DNA of 64,000 nt from Drosophila persimilis (Eukaryota; Arthropoda; Insecta; Diptera; Drosophilidae), in contig NW_020825312.1 of NCBI RefSeq assembly GCF_003286085.1, forward strand, positions 2,728,001 to 2,792,000, in the 5' to 3' direction. Under the pieces are notes generated by a model, which saw nothing but the letters and a program-made list of their open reading frames with translations, was not told where the DNA came from and searched no databases. The number at the start of each line of letters is the position of its first letter. Position 1 is the first letter of the stretch. Shown here one piece after another: positions 23,630 to 34,885 of this stretch. A program made the position numbers and the translations under genes.

Positions 23630-25355
23630 GCACTACCGCCCTCTATGTAGACAACATTGCAGCTTCCCCTACTGAGCGCCAGGTGGCAAAAACAATGTAG
23701 CCACCCCCGCGGAGGATACAATTTTTATAAATTCATGGCATGTTTTGGAAAGAGGTGAGTCTGAACTTGAATGCGTTGCAAATTCCACATTGCGGGCGCT
23801 TTAAATTACATATTACATCATTTAAATTATAAAAGAAAACATCTGTAAAAGAGATCCATATTTAAGAATCGTTTTCATATCAGTCCGATTAGTCCGGCCA
23901 GCGAATACCATTTCTGGTGAATTTTGGGTCAACTGAAAGTTTTAAACTTGCAAAAATACTTCGAATGCATCTACGCTAGATAAAATAGTTTAAAAACAAG
24001 CAATGTCCTATTGGAAAATATTTGTATAAAATCGCATTACAATATTTTAAGAACATGCTTAAAACACTGCCACATTTGGAGATCGCATAGAGGGGCTTCC
24101 ATTTCAGTTCCAGTATCCAGCGGATACGATGTCTCTAGCATCCAGCGGATATGAGAAGTCCTGTATCCAGCGGATACCATTTATGGCTAATTGTGAGTCG
24201 ATTCGCAGTTTAGTGTAGCAAAATACCACATTCGCCTACTGAGCGCCAGGTGGCAGAACAATGTAGCCACCCACGCGGAGGATATATTATTTCTATATTC
24301 ATGGCATGTTAATGAAAAAGGTGAGCCTGAACTTGAATGCGGAACAATAACCTGTTCTGGGCATTTTAAATAGCATATTCATCATTATAACTTTAAAAAT
24401 CGTATTAAAATCGTTAATAAAAACATCTGTAAAAGAGAGCCATTTTTATCGATTTCAAATCAGTTCATGTAGGCAGCGTATACGATTGACAGTTTAATTT
24501 TATCAAACTAATACACATGCATCTATTTCTACAAGTTCTACTATTAAAATATCTAAAATTATAAACAAAAAATATTATAATAATCGCACAAAAATATTAA
24601 AAAACATGCAGGGTCTTGTTTGAGAATCTTTTGATAAAATCGAATTAAAATTGTTTAAAAACATGCAGTGTCTCATTTGAGAATCTTTCTGTAAAATCGT
24701 TTAAAAACATGCAGGTCCTCATTTGAGAATCTTTTGAACAAAAAGTTTAAAAACATGCAGTGTCTCGTTTGAGAATCTTTTGATAAAATCGAATTAAAAT
24801 TGCTTAAAAACATGCAGTGTCTCATTTGAGAATCTTTTGATAAAAGCGAATTAAAATTGTTTAAAAACATGCAGTGTCTCATTTGAGAATCCTTTGAAAA
24901 AAAAGTTTAAAAACATGCAGTGTTTCATTTGAGAATCTTTCGGTAAAATCGTTTAAAAACATGCAAGTCCTCATTTGAGAATCTTTTGAAAAAAAGTTTA
25001 AAAACATGCAGTGTCTTATTTGAGAATCTGTTGATAAAATCGAATTAAAATTTTCCAAAACATGCAATGTCTCACTTGAGAATCTTTTGATAAAATCGTT
25101 GAAAAACAGGCAGTGTCTCATTTGAGAATCTTTTGATAAAATCGAATTAAAATTGTTCAAAACATGCATAAAACAGTGCTAAATAGGGAAAAACAGGGAT
25201 CGCATAGAGGGGCCTCCATTTCAATTCCAGTATCCAGCGGATACTATGTCTCCAGGATCCAGTGGATATGATAAGCCTGTATCAAGCGGATACCATTTGT
25301 GGTTAATTGTGGGTCGATTGGCTGTTTAATTTAGAAAAATACTACATATGCATAT
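23630..25355 (+). repeat. Duplicated compound repeat module with amplified internal satellite
   Basis: Two diverged copies of one module lie head to tail. Copy 1 is about 23630-24230 and copy 2 about 24230-25355. In order, each holds: CCTACTGAGCGCCAGGTGGC, then CAATGTAGCCACCC.CGCGGAGGA, then TTCATGGCATGTT, GTGAGYCTGAACTTGAATGCG, AACATCTGTAAAAGAGA, a satellite segment, and GATCGCATAGAGGGGC followed by several CAGCGGATA sub-repeats. In copy 1 the satellite segment is a single degenerate unit (about 23985-24070); in copy 2 it has expanded to about eleven units. No transposase is visible. It may be a non-autonomous element, for example Helentron/DINE-like, but terminal hallmarks were not identified. 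Confidence 0.75.
24608..25175 (+). repeat. Satellite array of 46/57-bp units
   Basis: About eleven tandem units each begin GCAGTGTCTCATTTGAGAAT and end TTTAAAAACAT. Two length classes alternate: about 57 bp, with an inserted AATTAAAATTG, and about 46 bp without it. The order by eye is L-S-S-L-L-S-S-S-L-S-L. The minus strand shows a periodic open frame (RHCMFLNNF repeats) that is a by-product of the repeat and not a gene. Confidence 0.9.
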
Positions 25356-26239
25356 ACTACTTTCAACTCTACCATTAAGATTATTAAAATTACAAATAAT
25401 ATTATAATTTAAAATAATAATAAAAATAAATATCTTAAAATAATCGTTTACAAACGCTTAATCAGCGGTCTGATTACGCTCTGAAAGCGTAGCAGCCTTT
25501 TCTAAAGGAATTAGCTCCGATGTAACCCAATCAATCATACGAGCCAACTACTCCAAAACTCTTTCTAGAATAAACAAATACAGACAAGTGTTTCTGGCGT
25601 TGAGAGCCAGCCCTACATGGGTAGAAAGTGGGTGTCTACGGATGGAACCCTATGTGGCAGTAGTAGTACACCCAAAACCAAGCTCTAGCCTGTCACACGT
25701 ACACCTGCTGGAAAGCTCCAACGCGCTTTCTTGCCCCTGTCGCCCTTAGCCCTAAAATTGTGAAAATTTTCAAATTTTCCTATATACATAGTGTGCCAAA
25801 GCCCGATATTCATAAATAAGTCACCCACTTTTAAAAATAAATCTTAATAGATCCTCCCATAATGTTTTATAATTGCGTAGAACAGGGTTGGTACCCGAGA
25901 GGTTTGACCGATCCAGCCTATTATGATTAACTATTAGCTTTTTAACTGAAAAATAAAACATTCACACCAGTAGAAATTCAATGCTCAAATCCAAAAAATG
26001 CAAAGTGAGGGAAAAGAGAAAATATAAGTACAGAAAATATAATCACAGAAAATTGGAAATAGAAAAAAACAATACTGCGCAAAGTGAACCAAAATAGAAA
26101 CACTCACCAGTTCTCATAGTTCAAAAGTTAAGCGTTGAATTTTACTTGTTGTTTCCTATCGTTGCGTTGAATATTATTATTTGGCAATCTTTCACATGCA
26201 TTCAGGCGCGCTCACACCACACCATTCGTCTTTCGATTA

Positions 26240-27090
26240 AATTAAACGCCTTGAATGCGTGATCGGACGGGAGGCTGCAAGCATTGATAACACTGCAGCA
26301 GCGGCGAGTCAAAGCTCCGCCATTCGCACTTTTACTCATTTTCCCATATAGCCTGGCACTTCTTGTCCACAGTACTTCTGCTACCTTGTACTGATTGCTT
26401 TTGATCTCACTTTAACACTTTCACTCACATTTTAGCCATTTAGCCTTGTACTGCCTCCCGCTCTTTATATTGCTCTTGCGGGTAATTTTTGTTTCACTCT
26501 CACCTTCATTCACTTTTTGCCCATTTAGCCTGCTTGCACTGCTTATCGCCTCTTATTCCTTGCTGCCTTCATCTGCTTTCTCGCTTCCATTTGATCTCAC
26601 TTTAACACTTTTTGGCTATTTAGCCTTTTATTGCCTTCGACTTTTGTGGTACATTTTATTCACTCGCACTTTTATAAGCTTTTTGCCGCGCTTTGCCTTA
26701 CACTTTTCACTTGACTTGCATTAAGACGCGCGCGAGCCTCTGCACGCACTATTAAATTGACCGCTCTATTGAGGGAGGCGGGGGAACTGCAAGCTGTGAT
26801 AAAACTGCAGCAGCGTGGGCGACTCAAAGCTCTGCTTGTAGTGTCTCTCCCTATCTCAGTGATAAGAACGAGAGCGAAAGTCAGTGGCCGAGTAAGAGCG
26901 TAGCGTATATGTATGCATGTGTAGGGTAGATCACGTCGCGAGATCTATGATTAGAGCTGCAGCAGCTTGATTGGGTCAAAGTGGGTGGTGAGAGGGGAAC
27001 AGCAGAGCAGCGTGGGCGACTCAAAGCTCGTCATCCTCTCCCACAAAGAACGAGAGCGAAAGTTTGTGACCGAATCACAGAGTAATGTAG
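26240..27090. repeat. Repeat-derived region with recurring GCAGCAGCG..GACTCAAAGCTC modules
   Basis: Related blocks containing CTGCAGCAGCGTGGGCGACT or close variants, followed by CAAAGCTC, occur near 26292-26318, 26802-26832 and 27006-27033. They share flanks such as AAGAACGAGAGCGAAAGT (about 26866 and 27047). Between them, TTTAGCC and CACTTTAACACTTT recur (26410-26700). The pattern suggests an old repetitive element with internal duplications. I could not assign a family. Confidence 0.5.
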
Positions 27091-27119
27091 GTCAAGGCCT
27101 CTCCCTCTCTTTATCTTTT

Positions 27120-27360
27120 GCTGTTAGCTCGCTGCTTAATTAACATGCCGCTGTAAAGAAACGGGAGAATTTGTTTTATCTCTGTTCGCTGTTAGCTCGC
27201 TGCTTAATTAACATGCCGCTGTAAAGAAACGGGAGAATTTGTGTTATCTCTGTTCGCTGTTAGCTCGCTGCTTAATTAACATGCCGCTGTTACTAAACGA
27301 GGGAATTTGTTCTATCTCTGTTAGCTGTTAGCTTTCTGCTTAATTAACATGCCTCTGTAA
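27120..27360 (+). repeat. 68-bp tandem repeat, about 3.5 units
   Basis: Units start at 27120, 27188, 27256 and 27324. Each begins GCTGTTAGCTCGCTGCTTAA and contains ATTAACATGCCGCTGTAA and GAGAATTTGT. Identity between the first two units is nearly complete, so the expansion is recent. Confidence 0.9.
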
Positions 27361-27427
27361 CCGGCCGCAAAGCTAACATGACGTCACTCATTTTTTCATC
27401 AGTACTGGTACAAATTACAATAACAAT

Positions 27428-27742
27428 ATGGCTACAATAAAGCTAGCAAAACTGGCTGATAGAAACTACCCACGGTGCCTGATATGTACATATGTACATT
27501 CAACCATTCAAAGCAATCATTCCAAGAACTCAATCATCAAGCGCAGGCTAAATACCGAGGCCTCATCCTATATCAAGGGATTTCTTAAAGTACGCTCGGC
27601 TGATCGGGACAAGACTCGCCGTTTGAACTTGGTATACTACTCGCAATCGAGTCTTGCCAGAGCAAAATTCTCATCCATTCGTGCGAAGCAAGACCATCTT
27701 TCGCGATCCCAATGTTCAATCAGCATCCGAAAGCAGTTTTAA
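27428..27742 (+). CDS. Uncertain 104-codon ORF, basic, unknown
   Basis: The ORF starts ATGGCTACAATAAAGCTAGC with an acceptable Kozak context (ACAATATGG) and encodes a basic peptide, for example RSADRDKTRRLNLVYYSQS and IRKQF at the end. No signal peptide, membrane segment or known motif is visible. It lies directly downstream of the 68-bp repeats and could be part of a repetitive element or a lineage-specific gene. A 104-codon frame in AT-rich DNA is somewhat longer than chance but not decisive. Confidence 0.2.
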   Translation: MATIKLAKLADRNYPRCLICTYVHSTIQSNHSKNSIIKRRLNTEASSYIKGFLKVRSADRDKTRRLNLVYYSQSSLARAKFSSIRAKQDHLSRSQCSISIRKQF

Positions 27743-28093
27743 TGGGGACAAATCGTGGCAAGATTACAAAAAAGTGTACACCCTATAGAATATTATAATT
27801 ATTATTTGGTCATCATTCCAGTCTGCTAATAAATAATTCATGATTGAAAAGATTGACAATTATATCACTATTAAATATTTATTTAATGTAGCAAGAGTCA
27901 AAGTTCTACAATAAAATCAGTTTCAATATATCTACCTTTTTAAAAACCTTAGACATTAGCAATATTGTTCATGTATATAGTTGAGGCTGTGATTATAAAT
28001 ACAATTAGGCTAACAATAAATAATATAAATAAATTATTTAAAAAAAAATGTATTCGCTATTCTAAGTATCATTAAGGCAAACGTAGGAAGGGT

Positions 28094-30095
28094 TCATGTG
28101 CAAGATCCTTTACTTTTGATAGTTATACCTGAAACGAAATAAAATAGTTTCAATAATGCACAGAAGCTAATTTCAAGACCTTCGAGGTATTCACTTACTT
28201 ATATTAAGGCAGGACGAATAGCACTCTAATTGAGTTTCTCCCGTATACATGTATCCGTCGGATCCACAAACTATCTCGTCGTTTTCATCGTAGACATTTG
28301 CGCATATATTTTCACAGTAGCTTTCTGTAGCCTTTGAATCGTCCTGCGAATTCGCAACACCTGCAGTTTGGATTTGCGATTGTTCGCTTTGTTGCTGTTG
28401 CTGAAAAGTATAAGATCAACATTATAAGAAAACACAGTTCGAACGGTTTATGGGCTAGTCGAATCCTGTCTTGGACGTTCTTCCTACCTGTTTCGAATTT
28501 TCGGTGTCGGCGCTGTCTTCTACATCGTCACTGTATTCCTTGATTGGCTTGGAGACCTCGGCGATTGGAGCCGGAGCTTGGACCAGGTTGGTTTGGTGCG
28601 GTGTCGAATAGACTGTTTCGTAGGTGTACTTGTGCCCTTGCGGAGATTGGGTGTAGCTTATATGTCCTCGAATAGCATCTTGCTCGGTAAATTCAAACCG
28701 AAGGGGTTCTTGGGTAAAGCCTTTGTGGCTCTTTTGGAGATTTTGGTTCCTTGGCGTTGAGGGTGGGGCTGGTGTCGTGGTTTGGGCTGCCATTGGAGTT
28801 AGAACCACATGCTTGACAGCCTTGTTTCCGTCAGACTTGACCACAAACACATCCTGACCGGCTTGGTAGCTGCCGCGAACAACAGCCACATTTGGTGGAG
28901 CGGGATCTTGGTTATAAAACAGATCCGACACTTGGATGGGCTCGTTATAGCTGGATGAGAGACTATTGTCTGTGGCAAGATGTTGATTTTGACCGCCCCC
29001 ATTTACCGGATAATGGCTCTGCGGCTGTAGCTGTTGCTGCTGTTGCTGTTGCTGCTGCTGCTGTTGCTGCTGCTGCTGTTGCTGCTGCTGCTGTTGCTGT
29101 TGCTGCAGTTGCTGTTGCTGCAGTTGCTGCTGCTGCTGTTGCTGAAGTAGTGGATATTGATGGGGATGCTGGATGGAGATGCCGTCGTGCTCAGCGTCCA
29201 ATTTCTTATAGTCAGGATCGCGTTTGGGCAGGAAGTACTCATTGGTGCCCATGAAGTGCAGGTAATCCTGGGCCTCCTTAGAATCTATTTTCGGTGCAAC
29301 TGGCTGGCGGAAATTGCCTTGGTTTTGGGGAATGCCTTGTTTCGGAAAATGTTCCGACTCTTCGTACACCGAGTAGCTGCTGTGCTCCTGCGGAAATTGC
29401 GCTTTTTTCATGACGGCCTGTTTCGATTGCACCGGACCGTAGTTTTCGGGTGGGGCGTAGGGCTTCGGATAGTGCAAGTACTGGGCGGACTGTACGGGAA
29501 TCTCATGCTGCTGGATCGGCGTGTATGCTGGGCCTGGGTTCTTTTGTAATACATTCACATTTCCATTGAACCGGTGGGAGGCCTTAAAGTTCTGTATGTA
29601 CTGCTCGGAGGGATACTGGAGAATACCTTCTGGTCGAACGAATTGGTTCTTGCCCACATCGAGCACAGCATCCTTGAAGTGGGCAAATCTCACGGGCTTG
29701 CTGTTATCATAATGATATCCCCTGTGCTGTGGGTTGTTCTCGATGAACGGAAAGTTCCCATTCTGCTCCAAGCCCATCAAGTGCGGTCCTCCTGGTGGTA
29801 GGGGAGATCTCAAGGTGTATTTGGCTGGATATTTGTTTTGTGGAGGAGCAGGGCCGTCCGAGCGTGCATTCACGCGATGCAGTGGAAATACATTGGGTCC
29901 TGGAGGCCTGCTGCGAGTGTGGGCAAAGTGCTTGGATTCGCCCAAGAACTCGAACAGCCGTGCGTTGCGCAGAAGATCAGCGTCACTCGTAAACTCTTTG
30001 CCGCTGTTGTTGCACTGCACTCGCGAGAACACGCAGGCACTCACAATGAGTATCGTTAGAAGATTGTTCAGTATTTTAATTACGCCTTGCGACAT
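28094..30095 (-). CDS. Secreted polyQ protein with C-terminal Kazal domain, 614 aa
   Basis: Three coding exons: 30095-28488, 28400-28199 and 28128-28094. The donors are GTAGGA and GTAAGT, the acceptors TTTTCAG and CGTTTCAG, and the introns 87 and 70 nt; phases agree and total 1845 nt. Residues 1-29 are a signal peptide (hydrophobic LLTILIVSACVFS). A Pro/His/Tyr/Gln-rich middle follows, with interrupted polyglutamine at about residues 310-358 and FVVKSDGNKAVKHVVLTP after it. The last ~50 residues form a six-cysteine Kazal-type unit: CENIC, then EIVCGSDGYMYTGETQLECY, SSC, and a final Cys one residue before the end. Kazal domains commonly inhibit serine proteases. The last Cys depends on the small third exon, since reading through the donor would stop at 28191 and lose it. 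Role is unknown: perhaps extracellular matrix, eggshell or salivary secretion. I do not recognise an orthologue name. Confidence 0.8.
29025..29150 (-). repeat. CAG/CAA tract coding polyglutamine in the Kazal gene
   Basis: On the plus strand this is a TTGCTG/CTG run; on the coding strand it gives about 40 glutamines with a few leucines. Length polymorphism between strains is likely. Confidence 0.9.
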
Positions 30096-30524
30096 TTTCG
30101 GGGCTTTGGGGGAAATTACTCAAAAAAAAACAGAGCTGGTTCGTTGCTACGCGACTTGATTCCACGACGGTCTATTGATATTTGACATTTCTCAGTTCCG
30201 CAGCTGCTTCGAGATCTTTTCCGAAAGTAAAAAGCGGAATTTCTTTCAAATTTTACTCGTATACACACACGCACACACACACACACAGAAACAGAAACAG
30301 ACAGGAAACTTTCGGACAAGCATCTTTAGCTCTATCCAAACAAGTTGATCTCACTTTCTTTGTTATCTTAGCACCGCCGTCTAAGCCGAATGCGCGATGC
30401 GATGCAGCTTTTGCCTAAACCTAGGTCTCAATACTTAGTTAACCGTTCGTTATTTAAAGAACCGCTAGTCGATCACAATATCACAAAATAAAAAAAAGTC
30501 AATAAATCCAATCTTGCGATCCAA

Positions 30525-30632
30525 TCATCTCACTTTCTTCTTCGGCTTTGATGGTGTCGCGGTCGTCGCTGGCTGTGGCTCGGACTCGGAGGCAACTAAG
30601 TTTACAAGTGGAACATTTCTGAACCAGTCCAT
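30525..30632 (-). CDS. Candidate 35-codon small ORF
   Basis: On the minus strand an ATG at 30632 opens MDWFRNVPLVNLVASESEPQ, continues with PATTATPS, and ends KPKKKVR before a TGA at 30525. An in-frame TAA lies upstream, so this ATG is the first available. The peptide has a short hydrophobic start and a basic, Pro/Thr-rich tail and reads like a complete microprotein. The region is GC-richer than its surroundings. Nothing confirms expression; it could also be the last exon of a gene or a relic. Confidence 0.3.
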   Translation of the reverse strand: MDWFRNVPLVNLVASESEPQPATTATPSKPKKKVR

Positions 30633-30795
30633 GTGTAGCTCCAAACCTGTTTGCCATCGTTACCACTGGGGCAATGCGGCTTGTTCGTCGCCAGCTTGCA
30701 CACTGAGACAAAAATGCTTCCATTTGAAAGTGTGGCACAGTGGCGTCGATGCAAAATCAATTAGGAAATGCAACCGCTGGAGCCGAAGCTCTTAA

Positions 30796-31992
30796 TACCC
30801 TCGTCTGCGAAAATTGATCACTGAAAAGTATGGATGGGGCCTCTTTGGCTATCATAATGCCATACTTATAGAGATACGTATTACGTATCTACCCAACCAG
30901 CAAGACTCTATCTTGGACTTGGTTCTAGCAGTAATAACTTATTGTACGTTTGTATATTTGTTGAACGTAATGCTTATGTGCTATGAGACCCGAGCTTCAG
31001 TAATATGTATATGAATATGCGGTAAATATTATTCATTGTTTGGTAATTGTTCGTCTTGTTGGAGAAAGTAACATACAGACCTGCATTCATACACATATCA
31101 AAGGTTATTCATTTGTATTAAAGCGAACGAGTACAGGTTTTAGCTAATCAGCGAATATTTGTACTCACTTCGGAGTCGAAAAGTTGTTCATTTCCTTTAT
31201 TATAATTTCGATAATTTATGCATTCTTCAAGCGTAAGATAATGAAAATGAAAATGAACTATAATTATAGATTATAATGGTACAACTTTCGTTTTGGTTTG
31301 GCAATTTGGCATTGGTTTCTTTTAGGAGAACAAGATATAAAGAAATGCTGGTTTCTATCATTGTCATGCAAAACATCTTAGAAACTGTAAATCGTTAATG
31401 TGTTCATTGATAAAAAGCCAGTTAGTTTCGGTCTTTGAAATATTATAATTATCTGCATCTTAAAAGCCAACGAAAGGTTTATCTCGATCGTAAGCACACG
31501 ATGTTGGTCTTTCTCTACGCTACTCACGAGAGTTTTGTAACTAGGAAGTTTCCGTTTTCATTCTGTCTGTAATAATAATTATTATATTTATGCTTTAGAA
31601 TTATATTTATATATACATTGGTATTTGCCTTAAAAATTCCTAATCCCTAATTCCTTATCCTATGAATAAGAAATGATTAAGGAGTGAGCGTGCATTGGGT
31701 TTATAAAGTGCAGTCAGAGTATTATCGTAATCGTAAAATCAATTACCCTATAATTAAATAAATTATGTATTCTAAAAGATCGTTTATGTCCTAATATATT
31801 TGCTTATTAATAGAAAAAAATTACATAGGAGGGAGATCCTATGTGCAAACGATAACTGAGAAGATTCCCAGTATTTGGCGCATAATCCATATAGAAATCA
31901 TGTGAAGGTTGTTTTCCCAGTTCGTTAGATCTAAAAAACTATATTGGAAGGACACTCAAAATTTTCCATTGTAATCTTAAAGTCTTACATGT
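30796..31992. other. Intergenic, AT-rich, no gene seen
   Basis: There are only short chance ORFs. The left edge (30794, AATACCCTCGTCTGCG) resembles the ATACCCT..GGGTAT palindrome found elsewhere in the window, half-decayed. The right part presumably contains the CapaR 3' UTR on the minus strand. Confidence 0.5.
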
Positions 31993-34635
31993 TTAAATGC
32001 AAGTTTCCTTTGAATCTTCGCCATCCGTTCGGGCACTTGCACTATTTTCCAGTACAATCACAATATCTGTTCTGCTTATTAATGTGGAGTCTGCATTCTA
32101 AAAATATAAATTATTAGTAAATGCACAAACAGTTAGTAGGATCATTAAAATACAAGATTCTGCAGGCAAAAAAGAAAGTCTACATTCGATCAATCCTTTG
32201 GCAGGGGATATATCATAAAGTGTTTCAATTTACTGCTAAAGATACCACCATGTATGGTTATAGTTATGAATTATTATAAATCGTAAAGTGATCAACAAAC
32301 CCAAAAAAGAGATAAAAGAAAGCAAACAGATAAAAAAGAAAGACAATGTTCAAAGAAAAAAAAGATAACGTATTAGGCACGTTATCAAACTTAAGATTTT
32401 TGTTTGTATATTTACCTTTGGTAGAGGAAGGCTATATGTTTTCTTGATTAGCACTCTGTTCGAAGACATAGAAGCTGTTTCGTTAGCGTTATCATAATGG
32501 CTAGATCGAACGTGAACCTAAAAAATAAGTTAATTGTATAAATATATGTAAAAGGCGTTGTGGCAATCTTTATAATTAGTTGTCATCAGCTCTAATCCAA
32601 TCTAAGCCAATATTTGGCATTGGTAATCAATTCTGATCAGCACTCTATGAGATCTTCCTGCCAAAGGACCGAATGGTCGAAAAAGGGATGGGACTGGAAG
32701 GCCTAAAGCGGCTTAAACTCTTAGTACTCAATCTCAATAGACTTTATCTAGTGTTTTTTAGTTTTTAGTGTTTCAGCCCCCTATCTCCCCTTCTACGGAG
32801 TATATACTTCAGTATGGCTCAGAAATATCGTCTAAATACTGGTACTTACAGATTGGACACGGTCGTAGCCTCTTTTGTTAGTTGTTGCCGTTGTGGGCTC
32901 TCGAAAGCTCGAGCAATCCCGTGCGAATCCACTGTTGTAGTAGGCTCCCACAGGCTTGCCACAGAGTAATTCCTTGAATGCCACCCGATAGCGACGTGAC
33001 ATCACACTGTATACGATTGGATTGATGGTGCTAAGAACAAGTGCCGTCATTATAGTGACTAGCTTATGAACTCTTTATTATTTGTGACCTATTTACCATG
33101 ACACGTAGTATGCGAATCCAGCGATAGAAAAGAGCCATTCGTTTATATCTTGAAAGTTTTCGATATTCTTGGCGTACAAGTACCAAAGTCTTTGAATGTG
33201 AAACGGAAACCAGCAAACAAAAAATGTGACGACAACAGCGGCTATTTGAATCGAAATTGTCAATATTGGTATGTGACTTATAACATTTTTCAAAATCAAT
33301 AACATCTCACCCAACATTCGTATGACTGTCTTTTTTTTCTTTTGCGAGTTCCTTGCCTCTTGATTAATGGTCCCATGGCGAACACCTAGAACCAAAGGTA
33401 TCGTGTCAGATTTACAGCAGTATCGATATTTCGTATAGTACTCACCCAATTTAAGTGTGGCTCTTGAGCGAATCTTGGCTCCCATGCGCCCGTATAGCAA
33501 AATTATAATGATCATGGGAATCACAAAGAACACACAAAACGATAGCTCGAATATGGGTAGGATATTCGGAACCTCAGGAGACATTGAACAGAAAGCAGAC
33601 TCCGCTATGGGTGCATTATCTGTAAATTGAGAGCAATTATCTGACCTGATCTCCAGATGCAGAATTTGCACATACCTAGCGGATAAATGAGATACTGAAT
33701 GTCAGTGAGTAAACCAAACGGTATGGCGCTTAGAAAACTTATAATCCACAGCGCAGTTATGATCCGCATGGCACGCTTGAAGCCAACCATTGCATACAGG
33801 TACAACGGATAGCAGATGGCCAAAAAGCGCTCCATGGAAAAGGCAACGATCGTAAACACCGACACATAGGTGCATCTGAAATGTGTAATATGTATGGGCC
33901 TGTGGTTATGACTGTGCTCATTAGAACTGTGCAACAAACTTTTGCCAGCCGGATAATGAGTCTATGTACTATACTTACGCCTCAGATATGAATGCTCGTA
34001 TCTTGCAGAAGGTCAATCCAAACAGAAACGGATACTGGTGCCAGTACAGAAATACTTCAGCGGGTAGTCCTGAATGTATTGATGTAAGTCGAAATGATTG
34101 GTGATTATGAAAGGAGAAATAGCATATGTTACGGGAATCAACTAACCGAAGAGTAAGTAGAGCAGATCAGAAACGGCGAGACTGAAGAGGTAGTAATTAG
34201 TCGCCGTGTGCATTGTGGAATGCCGTATTATCACTATGCACACAAGAAGATTTCCTATGACACCAGTTATAAAAACAGCACCGAATATAATGGTAATCTG
34301 AAATTTTGTATTAAAGGAAAAGTAACCCATTTTTGTTAGTTTTCAAATAAACTTTAGTGTCACTAAAAGAGTCCTCAATCGAATGGAGGTAGGAGGTAGG
34401 AGGGACTTACCAAAATCGCCTTGTAGAGTGGTAGCGTCTGTGGACCCAGAACAAACTCCACGTATTCAGAGGGTGAGCAGTTAGCGGTGAAGCAGCCGTA
34501 CTCCTCTGCTTCTAGGGCATGTTCTGGAGCCATGTTAAAGCTGGTCGCGAGTATCTGGTTTATATTGTCAATACTCTTATTGAACACCATACTGCTGTTG
34601 GCCTCCGGAAACGGATACTCCGTTGCCCAATCCAT
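31993..34635 (-). CDS. CapaR: Capa peptide receptor, rhodopsin-family GPCR, 482 aa
   Basis: Ten coding exons chain in phase: 34635-34411, 34297-34147, 34069-33979, 33875-33676, 33619-33446, 33385-33311, 33241-33097, 33030-32850, 32517-32416 and 32097-31993 (1449 nt). The product is a seven-transmembrane receptor of the pyrokinin/neuromedin U type. Visible are TM1 with [13 protein letters not shown]2 with [13 protein letters not shown], the TM3 end with ERF in place of DRY ([11 protein letters not shown]), TM6 [14 protein letters not shown] and TM7 NPIVY. The N-terminus has Asn glycosylation sites (NSS, NKS, NCS). In flies this receptor sits on Malpighian tubule principal cells and binds CAPA-1/CAPA-2 (PRVamide) peptides to raise calcium and control fluid secretion. 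Length is close to the D. melanogaster protein. All exon joins show canonical GT-AG and restore the GPCR reading frame. An exonic-looking readthrough after exon 1 was rejected. Confidence 0.93.
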
Positions 34636-34885
34636 TTTGCTAGGAATTAAATCACGGCTTTCTCGGTTTTCACTCTGTCCTAACCGTATTCAAGAGCGGA
34701 TGCTGTTGAAATGAGTTTAATAGGGTAAAAGCACATATGGCGAATTTTTTAGAGAGAGATCCGATCCGCCTATTCGTTATCGTAATGAAACTGCCACTGT
34801 ATCTTTTAGGTGCCTTCAGATTACTGTGCGCCGTCAAGCGATAGAAAGATAAGAAGGCATGGTTTTGGCTAATCTGTAGATACAT

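Noticed and set aside
24673-25169. Minus-strand ORFs with RHCMFLNNF-type repeats
   Set aside because: They are a translation of the 46/57-bp satellite; the periodicity is that of the DNA repeat and there is no start or splice context.
26446-26724. 92-codon hydrophobic plus-strand ORF
   Set aside because: Composition reflects pyrimidine-rich repeats (CACTTTT, TTTAGCC); no plausible protein features beyond hydrophobicity.
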